DNA of 64,000 bases from Nannocystis sp. GTDB taxonomy: Bacteria; Myxococcota_A; Polyangia; Nannocystales; Nannocystaceae. The notes beneath the pieces were generated by a model, which saw only the letters and a list, made by a program, of their open reading frames with translations, was not told the origin of the DNA and searched no databases. Within the stretch, counting starts at the first letter, position 1. The number at the start of each line of letters is the position of its first letter. This document shows positions 55,477 through 64,000 of the stretch, piece by piece. Both the position numbers and the translations under genes were made by a program. The stretch is from the NCBI RefSeq assembly GCF_016714285.1, contig NZ_JADJNN010000025.1:1-64000 (forward strand). The letters are read 5' to 3'.

Positions 55477-56495
55477 AAGTAGAGCGCCGCGTCGGGATAC
55501 TCCGACTCCTCGAGCTTGATCCCGATCACCCCCTCGGCCAGCCCCCGCGTCGTGCTCAGCGACACCACGAGGCTCGGCCCCAGCCCCTCCGCGAAGGCCT
55601 GCGCCAGCTCCTTGGCCAGCGGCTCGCTCACCAGCTGCGCGTGGTACTGACCCTCCTTGCCGTCGAGATCGGTCATCGCCACCGCCGCCTTGGTGACCAG
55701 CATGATGCCGACCGACGAGCTCCCGCTCACCGCGTCGCCCTGCGACCAGGCCACGCACTGACCGCCCTCGATCGTCCGACACAGCGCGTTCGACTCCTGC
55801 TCCGTCGCGAGCTGCCCGTCCTTCATCCCCACGTCCCAGGTCGCGTCATCCCCCAGCAGCATCCCGATCTCCAGCGTGCTGTCCTGCGCCGGCTCGGTCA
55901 GCGGCTCGTACACCACCAGCTCGAGCCGCGCCGCGAGCAGATCGGCCGCGTCGACGCCGGCGTCCTGCACGAACGCCGCGACCTTCTCGCCGTTGAAGCG
56001 CAGCAGCGCCGCGTTCTTGCCCTTCTCCGTGTCGTTGACCAGGCGAAAGAAGCCGGTCGCCCCGAAGTTGAGCGCCCCGCAGTCCGGCGCCGTCCCGGCG
56101 CCCCAGCCCGCACACGGCGAGCCCATCGAGCTCGGCACCACCCCCGCGTCCTCGAACGCCTCCGCGTCCAGCTTGACCGCCAGGCGCTCCGATTTCGTAC
56201 ACTGCATCGCTAGCTGCCCCGTGCTGCCACCGCTGTCCGTCGCGCCGGTCCCCGTCGCCTCGCCGCCCGCCGTGGTCGTGGTCCCGGCCGCGGTCGTCGA
56301 CTCACCCTGCGAAGCCGTCGCTCCACCGCTGTCCTCACCCCCGCTCGTGGTCGGCAGCGTCACCGAGGTGCCGCTCGCTCCGCCGCTCACACCCGTCGAG
56401 CCCGCGCTCGCCTCGGCGCCGCTGTCCTCCCACGCCGGGTTGTCCTTCACCAGGCAGCCACCGAACACCAGACAACCAAGCATGAGCCGTCGCAT
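55449..56495 (-). CDS. Lipoprotein with a DNRLRE-like beta domain
   Basis: 348 residues from ATG 56495, with GGAGG 7 nt upstream. Lipobox VFGGC, Ser/Thr/Gly linker of about 85 residues, then a beta-sandwich-like domain (AALLRFNGEKVAAFVQDAG, ARLELVVYEPLTEPAQDSTLEI) similar to DNRLRE/discoidin-like modules seen in surface proteins. The C-terminus keeps two Cys. It lies between two frameshifted plus-strand genes yet is itself intact. Confidence 0.75.
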   Translation of the reverse strand: MRRLMLGCLVFGGCLVKDNPAWEDSGAEASAGSTGVSGGASGTSVTLPTTSGGEDSGGATASQGESTTAAGTTTTAGGEATGTGATDSGGSTGQLAMQCTKSERLAVKLDAEAFEDAGVVPSSMGSPCAGWGAGTAPDCGALNFGATGFFRLVNDTEKGKNAALLRFNGEKVAAFVQDAGVDAADLLAARLELVVYEPLTEPAQDSTLEIGMLLGDDATWDVGMKDGQLATEQESNALCRTIEGGQCVAWSQGDAVSGSSSVGIMLVTKAAVAMTDLDGKEGQYHAQLVSEPLAKELAQAFAEGLGPSLVVSLSTTRGLAEGVIGIKLEESEYPDAALYFEVCTEWSS

Positions 56496-56621
56496 GATCG
56501 CGCCTCCAGGACCCCCAGCATGCCAGATCTCGCGACCGAGCGCGGCGCCACACGATCGATCGTCACGAGCCCGCGTGGGTGCGCCCGCCTCCGCGCGCAG
56601 CCCCCGTGATAGCGTGGCGAG

Positions 56622-58275
56622 GTGGCCCGTGTCTCCCGCATCTCCTTCTCCCTCCTCTCGTACCTCGCCTTCTGCACCGCCGTGTGGAGCGCCTGCGGCG
56701 ACGACGGCCGCCCCGGTGAGGCCGGCACCGGCAGCGCCACCGACACCAGCCCGCTGACCACCACCGTCACCCCCACCACCGGCGACAGCACCCCCACCGG
56801 CAGCGCCACCGGCACCGCCACCGAGGGCAGCATCAGCGACACCGCCACCGGCACCAGCAACGGGCCGACCAGCGCCACCGACAGCGCCACCGCCACTGAC
56901 AGCGCCACCAGACAGTGCCACCACCCGCGACGACCGCCACCACCGGCGAGCCCGCAGGCCCCTGCAACGAGGACCCGCCGCCCGGCTTCATGGCCCCCTT
57001 CGACGCCGCCTGCAAGACCGAGCCCCAGCTCGGCATGTTCGACCCCGTGGTCGAGTGGCACAAGGACATGTTCATGACCAGCCCCGGCGCCAACGCCAGC
57101 GCCTCGGCCCCGCTCGTCGTGCAGGTCAATGACGACAACATGGACGGCAAGGTCGACAGCGAGGATATGCCCGACATCCTGAATATCATGTACAATCCCA
57201 ACAATCAGGCCGTCCTGCGCGCCATCTCCGGCGACGGCAGCAGCGAGGTGCTGAGCATCGTCATCCCCGGCGGCACCCGCGAGGAGGGCCTCGCCGCCGC
57301 CGACATCGACAACGATGGATTCATCGAGATCCTGAGCAGCAGCAACAACGGCCAGCAGATCCTCTGCTACGAGCATGACGGCACCCTCAAGTGGACCAGC
57401 CCGATGCTCACCGCCGCCAACGCCGGCACCTACGAGACCTACCCCGCGATCCTCGACATGAACGGCGACGGCAAGCCGGAGATCGTCGCCGGCCGCGTCA
57501 TCCTCAACAGCGCCGGCAGCCAGGTCGGCGTCGGCATGTTCGGCATCGGCGCCCCACCGGCAACGCCAACGGCAGCGCCGCCGTCTCCTTCGCCGCCGAC
57601 CTCGACGGCGACGGCGAACGAGGTCGTCGTCGGCAACGCCCTCTACCGCATGGACGGCACCGCCATCTGGTCCAACGCCTCCAACGACGGCTACCCCGGC
57701 GTCGCCGACTTCGACCTCGACGGCATCCCCGAGATCGTCGTCGTCTCCAACGCCGAAGTCCACGTCCACGACAGCTCCGACGGCGCCTTGATCTGGAAGA
57801 CCGCGACCCCGGCGGCCTCGGCGGCCCGCCGACCATCGCCGACTACGACGGCGACGGCTTCCGGAGGTCGGCGTCGCCGGCCTGAGCAAATACAGCGTAT
57901 TCGACACCGACGGGACCGTGCTGTGGAGCCACACCACCCAGGACGCCTCCTCCGGCATCACTGGCAGCTCCGTCTATGACTTCGAGGGCGACGGCATCGC
58001 CGACGTCGTCTACGCCGACGGATCAACCTCTACGTCTTCTCCGGCATCGACGGCGCCACCAAGCTGCATTCGCCGACCACAACAGCGGCACCCGCCTCGA
58101 ATACCCGATCGTCGCCGACGTCGACCGCGACGGCCAGGTCGAGATCGTCGTCATCCACGAGCCCTACAACGGCCCGATCACCGGCATCACCGTCATCGGC
58201 GACAAGAACAACTCCTGGCGCCCCGGCCGGAAGATCTGGAACCAGCACGCCTATTCGATCACCAATATTGTATGA
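56622..58275 (+). pseudogene. FG-GAP lipoprotein gene: frameshifted and truncated at its 3' end
   Basis: Start GTG 56622, signal peptide with AVWSAC, Ser/Thr linker. FG-GAP motifs are spread over several frames: VNDDNMDGKVDSED, ADIDNDGFIEIL, LDMNGDGKPEIVAG, FDLDGIPEIVVV, DYDGDGF, FEGDGIADVVYADG, DVDRDGQVEIVV. The family normally continues after WNQHAYSITNI with a further 40 or so residues ending NNFRQ. Here the sequence stops at 58275 with an unrelated codon. The integrase gene begins 116 bp later, so truncation by element insertion is likely. Confidence 0.8.
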
Positions 58276-58391
58276 GTGGTTTGGATCCGCCCTGCGCGGG
58301 CTTGTGACAGAGAATGTGTACTTTCGGACAGGCGATTTAAGACCCTTGCTTGGCTCGAATTTGTCGCGATAACTGGGGTGGAGGTTTGGGG

Positions 58392-59951
58392 ATGCTGACT
58401 ACCGCGACCGTGCGCGAGCTGAAGCCGCGCGACAAGATGTACGAGGTGACGTGCGCGGCGATGCCCGGGTTCGTCGTACGGGTGCTGCCGACTGGCAAGA
58501 AGGTGTTTCTCGTTCGCCATCAGGTCGACGGGCAGTGGCGTCGGCAGAAGATCGGGCTCATGAGCCCGACGCTCGGCGTCGACGAGGCGCGCCGCCGGGC
58601 GGTGCTGATGCTCGGTGGTGAGGCGCGCAACGAGGCGTCCGTCCAGCCGGACGCGGGCCGGACCGCGCCGAGATCAGGGCGCCGAGTCGAGCCTGTGAAA
58701 CAGGTGGAATCGCCGCGAGTGACAGTTCGCGAGCTCGCCGATCGCTTCGTCCGCGAATTCGTCGACGTCTATCTGAAGCCCAGCAGCGCGATCAACTACC
58801 GCAAGCACCTCCTCGAGGACATCTTGCCCGTGCTCGGCGATCGGGACTTCCGGAGCGTGACCCGCCAGGACGCACAAGCGCTACACGCCAGCTTCAAGAA
58901 GACCCCGGGGTCCGCCAACTACGTGCTGTGCGTACTCGGTAGCCTGTACAAGCGGATCATCGTCGCCTGGGAGCTGTCGGACATGCGCAACCCCTCCCAC
59001 GGCGTCCAGCGCTTCACGATGAAGACACGCGAGCGCTTCCTGACGCCCGAGGAGCGGCAGCACGTGGAGGCGACGCTGCTCCGCGGCTTGCAGATCCCGC
59101 CGGGACGCAAGGGCCACCTCGATCGAATGGGTGTCTGGGCCCTGCAGCTGCTCTCGCTCACGGGCCTCCGGCGCGACGAGATCCGTGGCCTCACCTGGCC
59201 CATGGTCGACTGGCAGCACAGCTCCCTGAACCTCCCCGACACGAAGACGGGCCAGCGGAGGATCCCCGTTCCCTCGCAGGTCATGGCCCTGCTGCGGCGG
59301 ATCCACGACGCCACGGGCAACCGCAAGGCGGGCTTCGTGGTGCACTCGCGCACTGGCAGGAAGCTCTCGGGCCTCAACTTTACGTGGAAGAACATCCGCG
59401 AGGCGGTGGGCATCCCCGACGTCCGCCTGCACGACCTGCGGCACTCGTTCGCCAGCGACGCGCTCATGGGCGGCGTGCCGCTGGCGATCGTCGGCGAGAT
59501 GCTCGGCCACCGGCAGCCGAACACGACCAAGCGCTACGCGCACCTGGCCAACCGCGTCGTCCGCGAGGCGCTCGAGCACACCGCCAACCGCATCGTCGAG
59601 GCCAGCAGGATGCCCCCCGCGCTGTCGGTGGCGCCGTTCGAGCCGCTGCGCGACGTCCAGTGGGCCGCGATCGTCACCCTCGTCGACGCCGACCGCCCGC
59701 GCGGCGGCAAGCCGGTCGACATGCGCGACGTGGTCAACGGAATCCGCTGGGTGCTGCACACGCAGGGGCACTGGTCGGACATCCCGGCGACCTACGCGAC
59801 TACGTCGACGTGCTGGCGCTGGTACAGTCGCTGGAGCGCGGACGGGACCTGGCCGAAGGTCGAGGCCGCGATCGCGGCGCCGGCGGCCACGTCGACTCGC
59901 CGGCCGAAGCCCAGGGCCCGGCCAGTGGAGAGCGGTCTACGGCTCGAGTAG
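58392..59951 (+). CDS. Tyrosine recombinase with IS5-transposase-like (DUF4096) C-terminus
   Basis: 519 residues from ATG 58392, with GGAGG at 58380-58384. N-terminal arm-binding domain, SAM-like core-binding domain (VTVRELADRFVREFVDVYL), catalytic domain with Arg in LTGLRRDEIRGL, Lys in TKTGQRRIP, HDLRHSFAS, GHRQPNTTKRYAHL (nucleophile Tyr). After about residue 425 a different domain follows: VQWAAIVTLVDADRPRGGK, MRDVVNGIRWVLHTQG, WSDIPATY, RWSADGTWPKV. It matches the N-terminal helix-turn-helix domain (DUF4096) of IS5/IS4-type transposases. No DDE transposase part is present. The start of the gene abuts a truncated FG-GAP gene, marking the likely edge of an integrated element. Confidence 0.88.
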   Translation: MLTTATVRELKPRDKMYEVTCAAMPGFVVRVLPTGKKVFLVRHQVDGQWRRQKIGLMSPTLGVDEARRRAVLMLGGEARNEASVQPDAGRTAPRSGRRVEPVKQVESPRVTVRELADRFVREFVDVYLKPSSAINYRKHLLEDILPVLGDRDFRSVTRQDAQALHASFKKTPGSANYVLCVLGSLYKRIIVAWELSDMRNPSHGVQRFTMKTRERFLTPEERQHVEATLLRGLQIPPGRKGHLDRMGVWALQLLSLTGLRRDEIRGLTWPMVDWQHSSLNLPDTKTGQRRIPVPSQVMALLRRIHDATGNRKAGFVVHSRTGRKLSGLNFTWKNIREAVGIPDVRLHDLRHSFASDALMGGVPLAIVGEMLGHRQPNTTKRYAHLANRVVREALEHTANRIVEASRMPPALSVAPFEPLRDVQWAAIVTLVDADRPRGGKPVDMRDVVNGIRWVLHTQGHWSDIPATYATTSTCWRWYSRWSADGTWPKVEAAIAAPAATSTRRPKPRARPVESGLRLE

Positions 59952-60304
59952 CAGCGGCCTGCAGGCGGTGCGCACGCGTCGGCGTGGACCGAGTCCGGGT
60001 TGCGCGCCACGAACTTCCGCCCAGCCCCGGACGCGCCGGCCTGCCCGGACTCGCCTCAAGCTCGGGACGATCCTCGACACACGTGCATACGCGACCACCA
60101 GACGGATGCGCGTGAGCGCCGAGACATCGATTGTAGCGGTGGCTCTGCCACAGACCCCGGATACGGCCACAGCGGCCCCGACCACCACGCCAGCAGCGAT
60201 CAGTCCGTTCGCCTCGGGCTTGCCAGCCCCGCTTCGCTGCTCGCGGTCGACGAGCAGGCCCCCGCGACGCCGAGGCCGATCGTCGTGAAGGTCGCCGTTC
60301 GCAG
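59952..60304. other. Intergenic stretch after the recombinase, no gene seen
   Basis: 353 bp with only short GC-driven open frames on both strands and no recognisable motif. It separates the recombinase from the accessory-gene remnants. Confidence 0.6.
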
Positions 60305-61012
60305 CTAGTCGTTCGGTAGATCAAGGGTTAGGGTCGCGTTGAAGGTCGAGAGATCCATGACACTGGCGATGTCCGCCAGACTGCCAATCTCAAGGCGGGC
60401 TGGATCCGGGAGGCGCCCACGGCCATCAATGAGAAAACGGCGCTCCCGCTGCCATTCAAAACGCCGTGGCTTACAGAATCCCACGGGCTCCAGCGTCCCG
60501 TGGAAAGCGCAGCTTCATCGTAGTACGTGACAAGGCGGCCGGTGACGTTGAAGCGCTCGCGCTGGCATGCAGCACCAAGGCGTTCCTGAAATGCCGTGAC
60601 GTTGTGAACGCAGACAACGTGCTCGCCTCCCATGGAAGCGCACTTCTCAGGCACTCGCATATACTGCCGAAACTCATCAATGTTTTCCGGAGAGAGACTT
60701 GTGAACGCGCCGGACGACCCGGCGTAGACGCAGAGCGCGTGCTGCTCGAGTATGGCCTGTGGCGTTATCAGGGCAGCAGACGCCCAGTCCGACGATGACG
60801 TCGAGAGCTGGATATCATTAACCCGCATTACTACGCCCATGTCAGGCTGCATAATGTGCGAGGTCCCTTCAAAGCGATCACCCCGACCGTCGTCGGCCTC
60901 TTCCAACCCACGAAAGTAGTCAAGCCTCCGGAGGAAGAGGCTACCGGCGATGAAGTCGTCGGCGTGGGCTCGCTCTTTACAGAATGTTCAGAAGCCAGAA
61001 AACCGTTGTCAT
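60305..61012 (-). pseudogene. Frameshifted accessory gene (DUF2971-like surface pattern)
   Basis: Read across two frameshifts (about 60985 and about 60485) this gives one protein of about 235 residues from ATG 61012: FCKERAHADDFIAGSLFLRR, LDYFRGLEEADDGRGDRFEG, GGEHVVCVHNVTAFQERLG, RLVTYYDE, then FCKPRRFEWQRERRFLIDG and LEIGSLADIASVMDL. The order of motifs (FxxG-L-YFR, RGD-x-x-EG, YYD, F-x-K-x-x-x-F-E-x-Q-x-E-x-R-F) matches a widespread small accessory family related to DUF2971, often found in islands. Its base composition is less GC-biased than the neighbours, so it was probably acquired with the element. Confidence 0.65.
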
Positions 61013-61088
61013 TGCTGGATTTTACACTACCGCCCGGCACCGCGCGAGCGCGAGCCGCGAGTCGCGGCCCACGCGAACCGCGGGCCGG

Positions 61089-61326
61089 CGAGAGGCATCT
61101 CGAGGGGGGCCATTGCAGCCGCCGGTGACGGCGATGTCGAGGTCGCCGTCGTGGTCGGCCCAGTCGCTGGCGGTCGCGTAGCAGCCGGAGACAGACAGCT
61201 GGTGGGCCACGCTGAAGGTGCCGGCGCTGGACAGCCACACGTGTACGGGGTCGCCGTGCCAGCCGCCGTAGCTGATGTCGTCGGAGCCGTCGGCGTCGGC
61301 GTCGGCGACGCGGAAGGTGTAGAAGA
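61089..61326 (-). pseudogene. Fragment of a VCBS/FG-GAP protein gene
   Basis: One open frame reads FYTFRVADADADGSDDISYGG, then VHVWLSSAGTFSVAHQLSV and DWADHDGDLDIAVTGGCNG: two FG-GAP-type repeat units without start or stop. It is joined at about 61326 to the tail of a WD40 gene, so it is a recombination scar. Confidence 0.75.
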
Positions 61327-61400
61327 GACGGGGACGCGGCCGTGCTCGCGCTCGTAGGCGTCGTGGCGCGCGCGGGCCACGGCGTCGGACTCGTCGAAGT
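61326..61400 (-). pseudogene. Remnant of the 3' end of a WD40-protein gene
   Basis: About 70 bp encode SDAVARARHDAYEREHGRVP, which matches the C-terminal tail of the WD40 protein at 61634 (VARTEYEACERSYGRVP). The DNA aligns base by base over the same stretch. The rest of that second copy is gone. Confidence 0.75.
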
Positions 61401-61633
61401 GACCACCTGCCTCGTTATCGGCTACGACCCGGAGCGCCCGCGCTCCAGGTCAACCGAGATCCGCCGCAGGGCGAGATGGGGCGTTGTGTGGAGCGTGTCC
61501 GGAGACACCGCCCGGCGGCCGCAGTTGCTACGGGTACGGCGAATCGGGCGAGGAGGTCGGCCTCGGGAAGTGTTGCGCGGCGGCGTGGGTTCAAGGTTTG
61601 GTGAACCGCGGACCCGCGAATGGGCGGGGCGTC

Positions 61634-64000
61634 TCAGTTTTTCGGGGCGTCGTCCTTGTCGCGCGGGACGCGGCCGTATGAACGCTCGCAGGCTTCATAC
61701 TCGGTGCGGGCTACGTCGGCGTCCTCGTCGAGGTACGTGCGACGCATGGCGGCGGTGAGGCAGATGGTCGTCGCTCGCTCGAGGGCTCGACGCATCGCGG
61801 GGACCGAGACGCTCCAGATGCGGGCGGTGGCGTCGTTGGACGCGGTGACGATGTGATTGCCGTCCGGGCTCCACGCGGCAGAGTTGACCTCGTCCTCGTG
61901 GCCGCGGAGGACGAGGGGCTCGCCCGTGCCGTCCGCCCACCACGCCCGCGCCGTCTTGTCGTAGGACGCGGTGACTATGCGCTGGCCATCCGGGCTCCAC
62001 GCGGCGGACCGGACCCATTCATCGTGGCCGTGAAGGACGATGGGCTCGCCCGTGCCGCCCGCCGGCCACACCCGCGCCGTCTTGTCGTGGGACGCGGTGA
62101 CTATGCGCTGGCCATCCGGGCTCCACGCTGCGGACCAGACCGAGTTCTCGTGGCCGCGGAGGACGACGGGTTCGCCCGTGCCGTCCGCCCGCCACATCCG
62201 CGCCGTCTCGTCGTCGGACGTGGTGACGATGTGCTGGCCATCCGGGCTCCACGCGGCGGACCTGACCACGCTGTCGTGGCCGCGGAGCACGACGGGCTCG
62301 CCCGTGCCGTCCGCCCGCCACACCCGCGCCGTATTGTCGAAGGACGCGGTGACGATGCGCTGGCCATCCGGGCTCCACGCGGCGGAGCGGACCAAGTCGT
62401 CGTGGCCGCGGAGGACGACGGGCTCGCCCGTGCCGTCCGCCCGCCACACCCGCGCCGTATTGTCGAAGGACGCGGTGACGATGCGCTGGCCATCCGGGCT
62501 CCACGCGGCGGACAGGACGGCGCGCTTGTGGCCGCGGAGGACGACGGGCTCGCCCGTGCCGTCCGCTCGCCACACCCGCGCCGTCTTGTCGTAGGACGCG
62601 GTGACGATGTGCTGGCCATCGGGGCTCCACGCGGCGGACGAGACGGGCTTGTGGCCGAGGAGGACGGGCTCACCCGTGCCGTCCGCCCGCCATACCCGCG
62701 CCGTCTTGGTGAAGGAGGCGGTAACGATGCGCTGACCATCGGGGCTCCACGCGGCGGACCAGACCGAGTCCTCGTGGCCGCGGAGGACGGGCTCGCCAAT
62801 GCCGTCAGCCCGCCACACCCGCGCCGTCTTGTCGTGGGACGCGGTGACGATGCGCTGGCCATCCGGGTTCCACATGGCGGAGATGACCGGGTTCTTGTGG
62901 CCGCGGAGGACGACGGGCTTGCCCGTGCCGTCCGCCCGCCACACCCGCGCCGTCTTGTCGTGGGACGCGGTGACGATGCGCTGGCCATCCGGGCTCCACG
63001 CGGCGGACATGACCGAGTGCTCGTGGCCGCGGAGGACGACGGGCTCACCCGTTCCGTCCGCCCGCCACACCCGCGCCGTCTTGTCGTCAGACGCGGTGAC
63101 GATGCGCTGGCCATCCGGGCTCCACGCGGCGGACCAGACCAAGTCCTCGTGGCCGCGGAGGATGACGGGCTTGCCCGTGCCGTCCGCCCGCCACACCCGC
63201 GCCGTCTTGTCGTCAGACGCGGTGACGATGCGCTGGCCATCCGGGCTCCACGCGGCGGAGATGACCACGCTGTCGTGGCCGCGGAGGATGACGGGCTTGC
63301 CCGTGCCGTCCGCCCGCCACACTCGCGCCGTCTTGTCGAAGGACGCAGTGACGATGCGCTGGCCATCCGGGCTCCACGTGGCGGACCAGACCCATTCCTC
63401 GTGGCCGCGGAGGACGACGGGCTTGCCCGTGCCGTCCGCCTGCCACACCCGCGCCGTCTTGTCGTGGGACGCGGTGACGATGCGCTGTCCATCCGGGCTC
63501 CACGCGGCGGACTCGACCCCGTCCTCGTGGCCGCGGAGGACGACGGGCTCGCCCGTGCCGTCCGCCCGCCACACCCGCGCCGTCCTGTCGGAGGACGCGG
63601 TGACGATGCGCTGGCCATCCGAGCTCCATGCGGGGGACCGGACCGGGTCGTCGTGGCCGCTGAGGATGACGGGCTCGCCCGTGCCGTCCGCCCGCCACAC
63701 CCGCACCGTATCCCCTTCGAGGGTAACGACACGCTGGCCATCCGGACTCCACACTGCCCCTCCCCCGTCGAATCTGGCCTCGAACATCGGGGTCGACAAC
63801 GTGTCGAGTGCAAGCTGCAGCCACCCACGAACGTCCTCGGGAGCCTCGACCACGAGGAGGACCCGCGTCGCCGCGGCTGAATCGTGACGCGCGAGGAGCT
63901 CGCGGGCGCCGGCCATCAAGGAGGCCGTGCGCGCCCGTGCGGCTTCCGCCTTCGCATGGTCGCGGGCCGTGTCTGCTGCGGCTTTCTCCTCCGCGAGTTG
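61634..64000 (-). CDS. Large WD40-repeat protein, C-terminal part (runs off the window)
   Basis: The frame stays open to base 64000 and beyond: upstream codons give QLAEEKAAADTARDHAKAE, a coiled coil, so the true start is outside. From about 63780 to 61800 there are 16 WD40 units (the first degenerate), period 42 residues. Each has the form VLRGHEDxVxSAAWSPDGQR then IVTASxDKTARVWRADGTG. This is enough for two propellers. Units are nearly identical in DNA, a sign of recent expansion or gene conversion. The N-terminal part of such myxobacterial proteins is usually a kinase or nSTAND domain; it cannot be seen here. Confidence 0.9.
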   Translation of the reverse strand, partial: QLAEEKAAADTARDHAKAEAARARTASLMAGARELLARHDSAAATRVLLVVEAPEDVRGWLQLALDTLSTPMFEARFDGGGAVWSPDGQRVVTLEGDTVRVWRADGTGEPVILSGHDDPVRSPAWSSDGQRIVTASSDRTARVWRADGTGEPVVLRGHEDGVESAAWSPDGQRIVTASHDKTARVWQADGTGKPVVLRGHEEWVWSATWSPDGQRIVTASFDKTARVWRADGTGKPVILRGHDSVVISAAWSPDGQRIVTASDDKTARVWRADGTGKPVILRGHEDLVWSAAWSPDGQRIVTASDDKTARVWRADGTGEPVVLRGHEHSVMSAAWSPDGQRIVTASHDKTARVWRADGTGKPVVLRGHKNPVISAMWNPDGQRIVTASHDKTARVWRADGIGEPVLRGHEDSVWSAAWSPDGQRIVTASFTKTARVWRADGTGEPVLLGHKPVSSAAWSPDGQHIVTASYDKTARVWRADGTGEPVVLRGHKRAVLSAAWSPDGQRIVTASFDNTARVWRADGTGEPVVLRGHDDLVRSAAWSPDGQRIVTASFDNTARVWRADGTGEPVVLRGHDSVVRSAAWSPDGQHIVTTSDDETARMWRADGTGEPVVLRGHENSVWSAAWSPDGQRIVTASHDKTARVWPAGGTGEPIVLHGHDEWVRSAAWSPDGQRIVTASYDKTARAWWADGTGEPLVLRGHEDEVNSAAWSPDGNHIVTASNDATARIWSVSVPAMRRALERATTICLTAAMRRTYLDEDADVARTEYEACERSYGRVPRDKDDAPKN

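Noticed and set aside
59650..59951. Complete IS5 transposase fused to the recombinase
   Set aside because: Only the N-terminal helix-turn-helix domain is present. No DDE residues or inverted repeats follow.
61800..63780. Possible transposon or satellite array
   Set aside because: The 126-bp periodicity is the WD40 codon repeat of one long minus-strand gene.

Overview
The window is very GC-rich bacterial DNA dominated by G/C-ending codons. It looks like a myxobacterium (phylum Myxococcota), most likely of the Nannocystis/Plesiocystis group (Nannocystaceae). The pointers are many lipoproteins with long Ser/Thr/Gly linkers directly after the lipobox, FG-GAP/VCBS and Cys-rich 'disordered repeat' surface proteins, a MYXO-CTERM-like tail on a metallopeptidase, an ADYC-type lipoprotein, and several Ser/Thr kinases. 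The species assignment is inference. No rRNA, tRNA or CRISPR array was seen.

Layout. 1-6.5 kb: cell-envelope proteins on the minus strand (DUF4403-like, an FG-GAP lipoprotein, a Cys-rich/fibrinogen-like lipoprotein, a small secreted protein), separated by a 15-bp minisatellite. 6.5-11.1 kb: a plus-strand operon of three overlapping genes (a membrane protein with an alpha/alpha-toroid-like domain, a small secreted protein, an HTTM-like membrane protein) and a lipoprotein, ended by long poly-G tracts. 11.3-22.3 kb: a tightly coupled minus-strand operon resembling an aryl-polyene (APE/flexirubin-like) pigment cluster. In transcription order it encodes an acyl carrier protein, membrane protein, AMP-ligase/dehydratase fusion, glycosyltransferase, acyltransferase, aromatic ammonia-lyase, thioesterase, LolA-like carrier, MMPL exporter and DUF3261-like lipoprotein. 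A ketoreductase is divergent, and no ketosynthase is visible. 22.5-30.7 kb: a DUF2325-like protein, a GAF-adenylate cyclase, a chitin-binding-like peptide, a broken lipoprotein gene, a region of nested inverted repeats, a NUDIX membrane protein, HutD-like and GST-like proteins. 30.7-39.4 kb: another surface lipoprotein (paralogue of the gene cut by the window's left edge), an ECF sigma factor overlapping a Ser/Thr kinase-TPR gene, and three lipoproteins. 39.5-46.5 kb: a five-gene SWIM / unknown / MoxR AAA+ / DUF5682 / VWA operon. 46.7-51.5 kb: CtlX-like hydrolase, DUF1304 protein, L,D-transpeptidase, response-regulator/kinase fusion. 51.6-58.3 kb: an M36 metallopeptidase and an FG-GAP lipoprotein, both carrying many frameshifts. 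58.3-61.6 kb: a tyrosine recombinase with an unusual IS5-transposase-like C-terminal domain, which abuts the truncated FG-GAP gene, then gene fragments. 61.6-64 kb: the C-terminal 16 WD40 units of a large protein running off the window.

The most unusual signal is a short dispersed palindrome (core CTGTCC-n-GGACAG, 16-22 bp). It recurs at least 14 times between 7 and 31 kb, mostly inside genes, where it is often read as L-S-P-G-T. It is tripled in two genes and none was found after 31 kb. It behaves like a protein-coding palindromic element. The second is the recombinase-DUF4096 fusion beside a gene graveyard. The third is the ammonia-lyase-bearing APE-like cluster without ketosynthases.

Several frameshifts fall in homopolymer runs. 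Sequencing error is therefore a live alternative to gene decay wherever a broken gene is reported.
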